NCBI GenBank assembly: GCA_937860165.1
Contig: CALMBE010000347.1
Location: 1-7,036 of the forward strand
DNA length: 7,036 bases
Source of the DNA: an uncultured Planctomycetaceae bacterium
Lineage (GTDB): Bacteria > Planctomycetota > Planctomycetia > Pirellulales > Lacipirellulaceae
Direction of reading: 5' to 3'
The notes beneath the pieces were generated by a model. It was not told the origin of the DNA. It searched no databases and saw only the letters and a list, made by a program, of their open reading frames with translations. Within the stretch, counting starts at the first letter, position 1, and the number at the start of each line of letters is the position of its first letter. This document shows, one piece after another, positions 5,398-7,036 of this stretch. The translations under genes were made by a program, and so were the position numbers.

Positions 5398-5823
5398 CTA
5401 AGAATTATCCTTGAGCTGATCGGCAATCCACTGTTCCAAATCCTGCAAATCCACGGGAGGAAGTTGCGTGAGATCTGGCCTCAACTTGGTGGCTTCGCGG
5501 ATGTAAATGTGGTGAATCTCCGATTGCAGCTTTTCCGTGTTCCAGTGCAACAGAATCCGAATGCACTTGGGGAGGCTACCGGGCACTGCAATTTCATGCC
5601 CGCACAACAGCGGCACGTCGATAAGCCCCAGTTGCCGGGCTGCCAAGGCGGGAAACTCGGCGTTAATGTCAGGGGTCGTCGTGAAAATCGCGCTGGCCAC
5701 ATCGGCCGCTTCGATACCGTTTTGGCGCATCATGAGGGCCAGCAATTGCCTCGTGGCCTGCAAGATATCTTCTCGGACATTGTTCTCGAGGGTCGTCGCT
5801 CCGCGTACACCACGGCAAGGCAT
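5398..5823 (-). CDS. aroH: Chorismate mutase, monofunctional AroH type
   Basis: The 141-residue protein aligns along its length with Bacillus subtilis AroH, the trimeric chorismate mutase that turns chorismate into prephenate for phenylalanine and tyrosine synthesis in the cytoplasm. The N-terminus RGVRGATT supplies Arg7. R63, C74, E77, R89 and Y107 correspond to the known active-site residues Arg63, Cys75, Glu78, Arg90 and Tyr108. [11 protein letters not shown] and the LRPDL segment near the C-terminus are also family signatures. The start was placed at ATG 5823 because [11 protein letters not shown] matches the family N-terminus; the frame is open to TTG 5880 but adds 19 residues with no counterpart. 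The C-terminal tail runs roughly 15 residues past the usual end, and its TAG stop lies in the palindromic element. The gene stands alone, divergent from the rRNA operon. Confidence 0.95.
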   Translation of the reverse strand: MPCRGVRGATTLENNVREDILQATRQLLALMMRQNGIEAADVASAIFTTTPDINAEFPALAARQLGLIDVPLLCGHEIAVPGSLPKCIRILLHWNTEKLQSEIHHIYIREATKLRPDLTQLPPVDLQDLEQWIADQLKDNS

Positions 5824-6058
5824 ATTCGACTCACAGTTATCGGCCGGGCGGACAGATTCGTTGATGAAGTCCGCAATCAAGTGCTCAAAACCCTCAGTCT
5901 AGCCAGTACAAGTCCAGCTAGTAAGCAGTTTCCAACTGTTAAGGTGGGGATGAGCAGGAGAAATGGCACAAAAACCGGTGAAAATGGGAGACCTGTAGGC
6001 ATTGATCGGCGAACTAGCCGGGCTTTCAAAGAATTGTGACAACTTTTGTTTTGACCTG
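5824..6058. other. Divergent intergenic region between aroH and the rRNA promoter
   Basis: No gene or RNA is recognised here. The aroH promoter should lie in this stretch on the minus strand, but no well-matched -35/-10 pair was found, and only a weak TGAG precedes the aroH ATG. The segment just before 6058 is A/T-rich and could serve as an upstream element of the rRNA promoter. Confidence 0.5.
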
Positions 6059-6086
6059 TTGACAGCACCCAACCGATTGGTAGAAT
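6059..6086 (+). promoter_or_regulatory. rRNA operon promoter
   Basis: A perfect TTGACA (6059-6064) and TAGAAT (6081-6086, five of six) are separated by 16 bp, the best promoter match in the window, facing the 16S gene. Transcription should begin near 6093 and give a leader of about 325 nt. A further TTGACC at 6051-6056 has no clear partner. Such a near-consensus promoter fits a highly expressed stable-RNA operon. Confidence 0.75.
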
Positions 6087-6105
6087 TTCGGGTCTCACTT
6101 GAACG

Positions 6106-6120
6106 CAGCGAACATCGCTG
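6106..6120 (+). promoter_or_regulatory. boxB-like hairpin in the rRNA leader
   Basis: CAGCGA (6106-6111) and TCGCTG (6115-6120) form a perfect 6-bp stem with the 3-nt loop ACA near the start of the leader. It lies upstream of boxA, the order seen in known rRNA antitermination leaders. Confidence 0.4.
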
Positions 6121-6176
6121 GGGGACTGGTGGAGAAAACTCTGGTGTGCAACAATGACATGCCAGAACGATTCGAT

Positions 6177-6191
6177 TGCTCTTTGACAATT
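6177..6191 (+). promoter_or_regulatory. boxA antitermination signal of the rRNA leader
   Basis: TGCTCTTTGACAATT closely matches the Escherichia coli rRNA boxA (TGCTCTTTAACAATT), differing by one base. In the RNA, boxA is bound by NusB-NusE and lets RNA polymerase pass Rho-dependent terminators in untranslated rRNA. Its place between the promoter and 16S supports the call. The TTGACA inside it is not taken as a second -35 box. Confidence 0.75.
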
Positions 6192-6259
6192 CGGTAAGTG
6201 ACTTCTAACAATTTCTTGAGTCTGTGGTTCCTTTTCGAAGGGGTCATGGAACTTGAGTT

Positions 6260-6285
6260 ATGCCAGCACAAGATTGTACTGGCGT
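6260..6285 (+). other. Stem-loop in the pre-16S leader
   Basis: GCCAGCACA (6262-6270) pairs with TGTACTGGC (6275-6283), with one C-A mismatch and the loop AGAT; one G-T and one A-T pair extend the base. It probably belongs to the folded pre-16S leader used in assembly or RNase processing. Confidence 0.4.
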
Positions 6286-6378
6286 CATTGGCGATTAATT
6301 CACGCAAATGGCGCTTTCAAATTCTTTAAATTAGGCTCTTTAGCTGTCGATTGGCGAAGTTGAAGGACGGCATTAGCC

Positions 6379-6395
6379 GCGATTCGACGAATCGC
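6379..6395 (+). other. Stem-loop just upstream of 16S rRNA
   Basis: GCGATTC (6379-6385) and GAATCGC (6389-6395) form a perfect 7-bp stem with the loop GAC, about 24 nt before the mature 16S 5' end. Local structures here are typical of rRNA leaders; a role in 5' maturation is inferred. Confidence 0.45.
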
Positions 6396-6418
6396 CGGTC
6401 TTCGGTTTAAGTATACAA

Positions 6419-7036
<618 letters not shown>

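Larger units (their letters stand above)
5258..5400. repeat. Palindromic MITE/REP-like element between convergent genes
   Basis: The 143-bp block has imperfect terminal inverted repeats: TTTGTCAAA (5264-5272) faces TTTGACAAA (5386-5394), and GGGTGCCATG (5284-5293) faces CATGGCACCC (5365-5374), with TAG and CTA at the ends. Inside lie two 14-bp-stem hairpins. There is no room for a transposase. It resembles a non-autonomous palindromic repeat and probably works as a two-way terminator, since a gene runs into it from each side. It supplies the TAA stop (5322-5324) of the left gene and the TAG stop (5398-5400) of the right gene. Copies elsewhere in the genome would prove that it is a dispersed repeat. 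Confidence 0.75.

Noticed and set aside
5464..6039. Plus-strand ORFs of 191 and 121 residues over aroH.
   Set aside because: aroH on the other strand is unmistakable, with all active-site residues; these frames are antisense shadows.
6183..6209. Second rRNA promoter using TTGACA inside boxA.
   Set aside because: There is no adequate -10 at 16-18 bp (the best is TAACAA), and the hexamer is part of the boxA match.

Overview
The window comes from a planctomycete, probably of the Pirellula-like lineage. The partial 16S rRNA gene at the right end contains the exact 18-base target of the Planctomycetes probe PLA46 (6464-6481) and that of EUB338-II (6747-6764), both recalled from memory. Three adjacent genes encode PEP-CTERM proteins, one with dockerin-type repeats, which also fits this phylum.

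Left part (1-1370): a single-domain anti-sigma-factor-type ATPase (52-471) is followed by a tRNA-Asn gene (anticodon GTT, 615-687) with a plausible promoter. Next comes a weakly supported stretch with one small signal-peptide/membrane ORF (about 959-1210) and a second, overlapping hydrophobic ORF.

Middle part (1371-5400): two related PEP-CTERM proteins lie in tandem (1590-2192 and 2285-3034), with a candidate promoter in front and a stem-loop/T-rich terminator behind. A third, separately transcribed gene (3132-5324) encodes a secreted TIGR03790-like protein with three dockerin-like calcium-binding modules and its own PEP-CTERM anchor. All three look like cargo of an exosortase sorting system. 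No exosortase gene is in the window. A 143-bp palindromic element with long imperfect terminal inverted repeats and two related hairpins (5258-5400) sits exactly between this gene and the convergent next one, and supplies the stop codons of both.

Right part (5398-7036): an AroH-type chorismate mutase is encoded on the minus strand. Divergent from it is a strong rRNA promoter (TTGACA-16 bp-TAGAAT), a leader of about 325 nt with a boxA antitermination signal and stem-loops, and the first roughly 620 nt of 16S rRNA, cut by the window edge.

The genes fall into a surface-protein block, a signalling gene, a housekeeping enzyme and translation RNA genes; nothing shows that these groups act together. 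The most unusual items are the palindromic element, whose two hairpins differ by compensatory changes, and the TIGR03790/dockerin/PEP-CTERM protein, which carries a gingipain-like His-Gly motif but has no cysteine in its mature domain.
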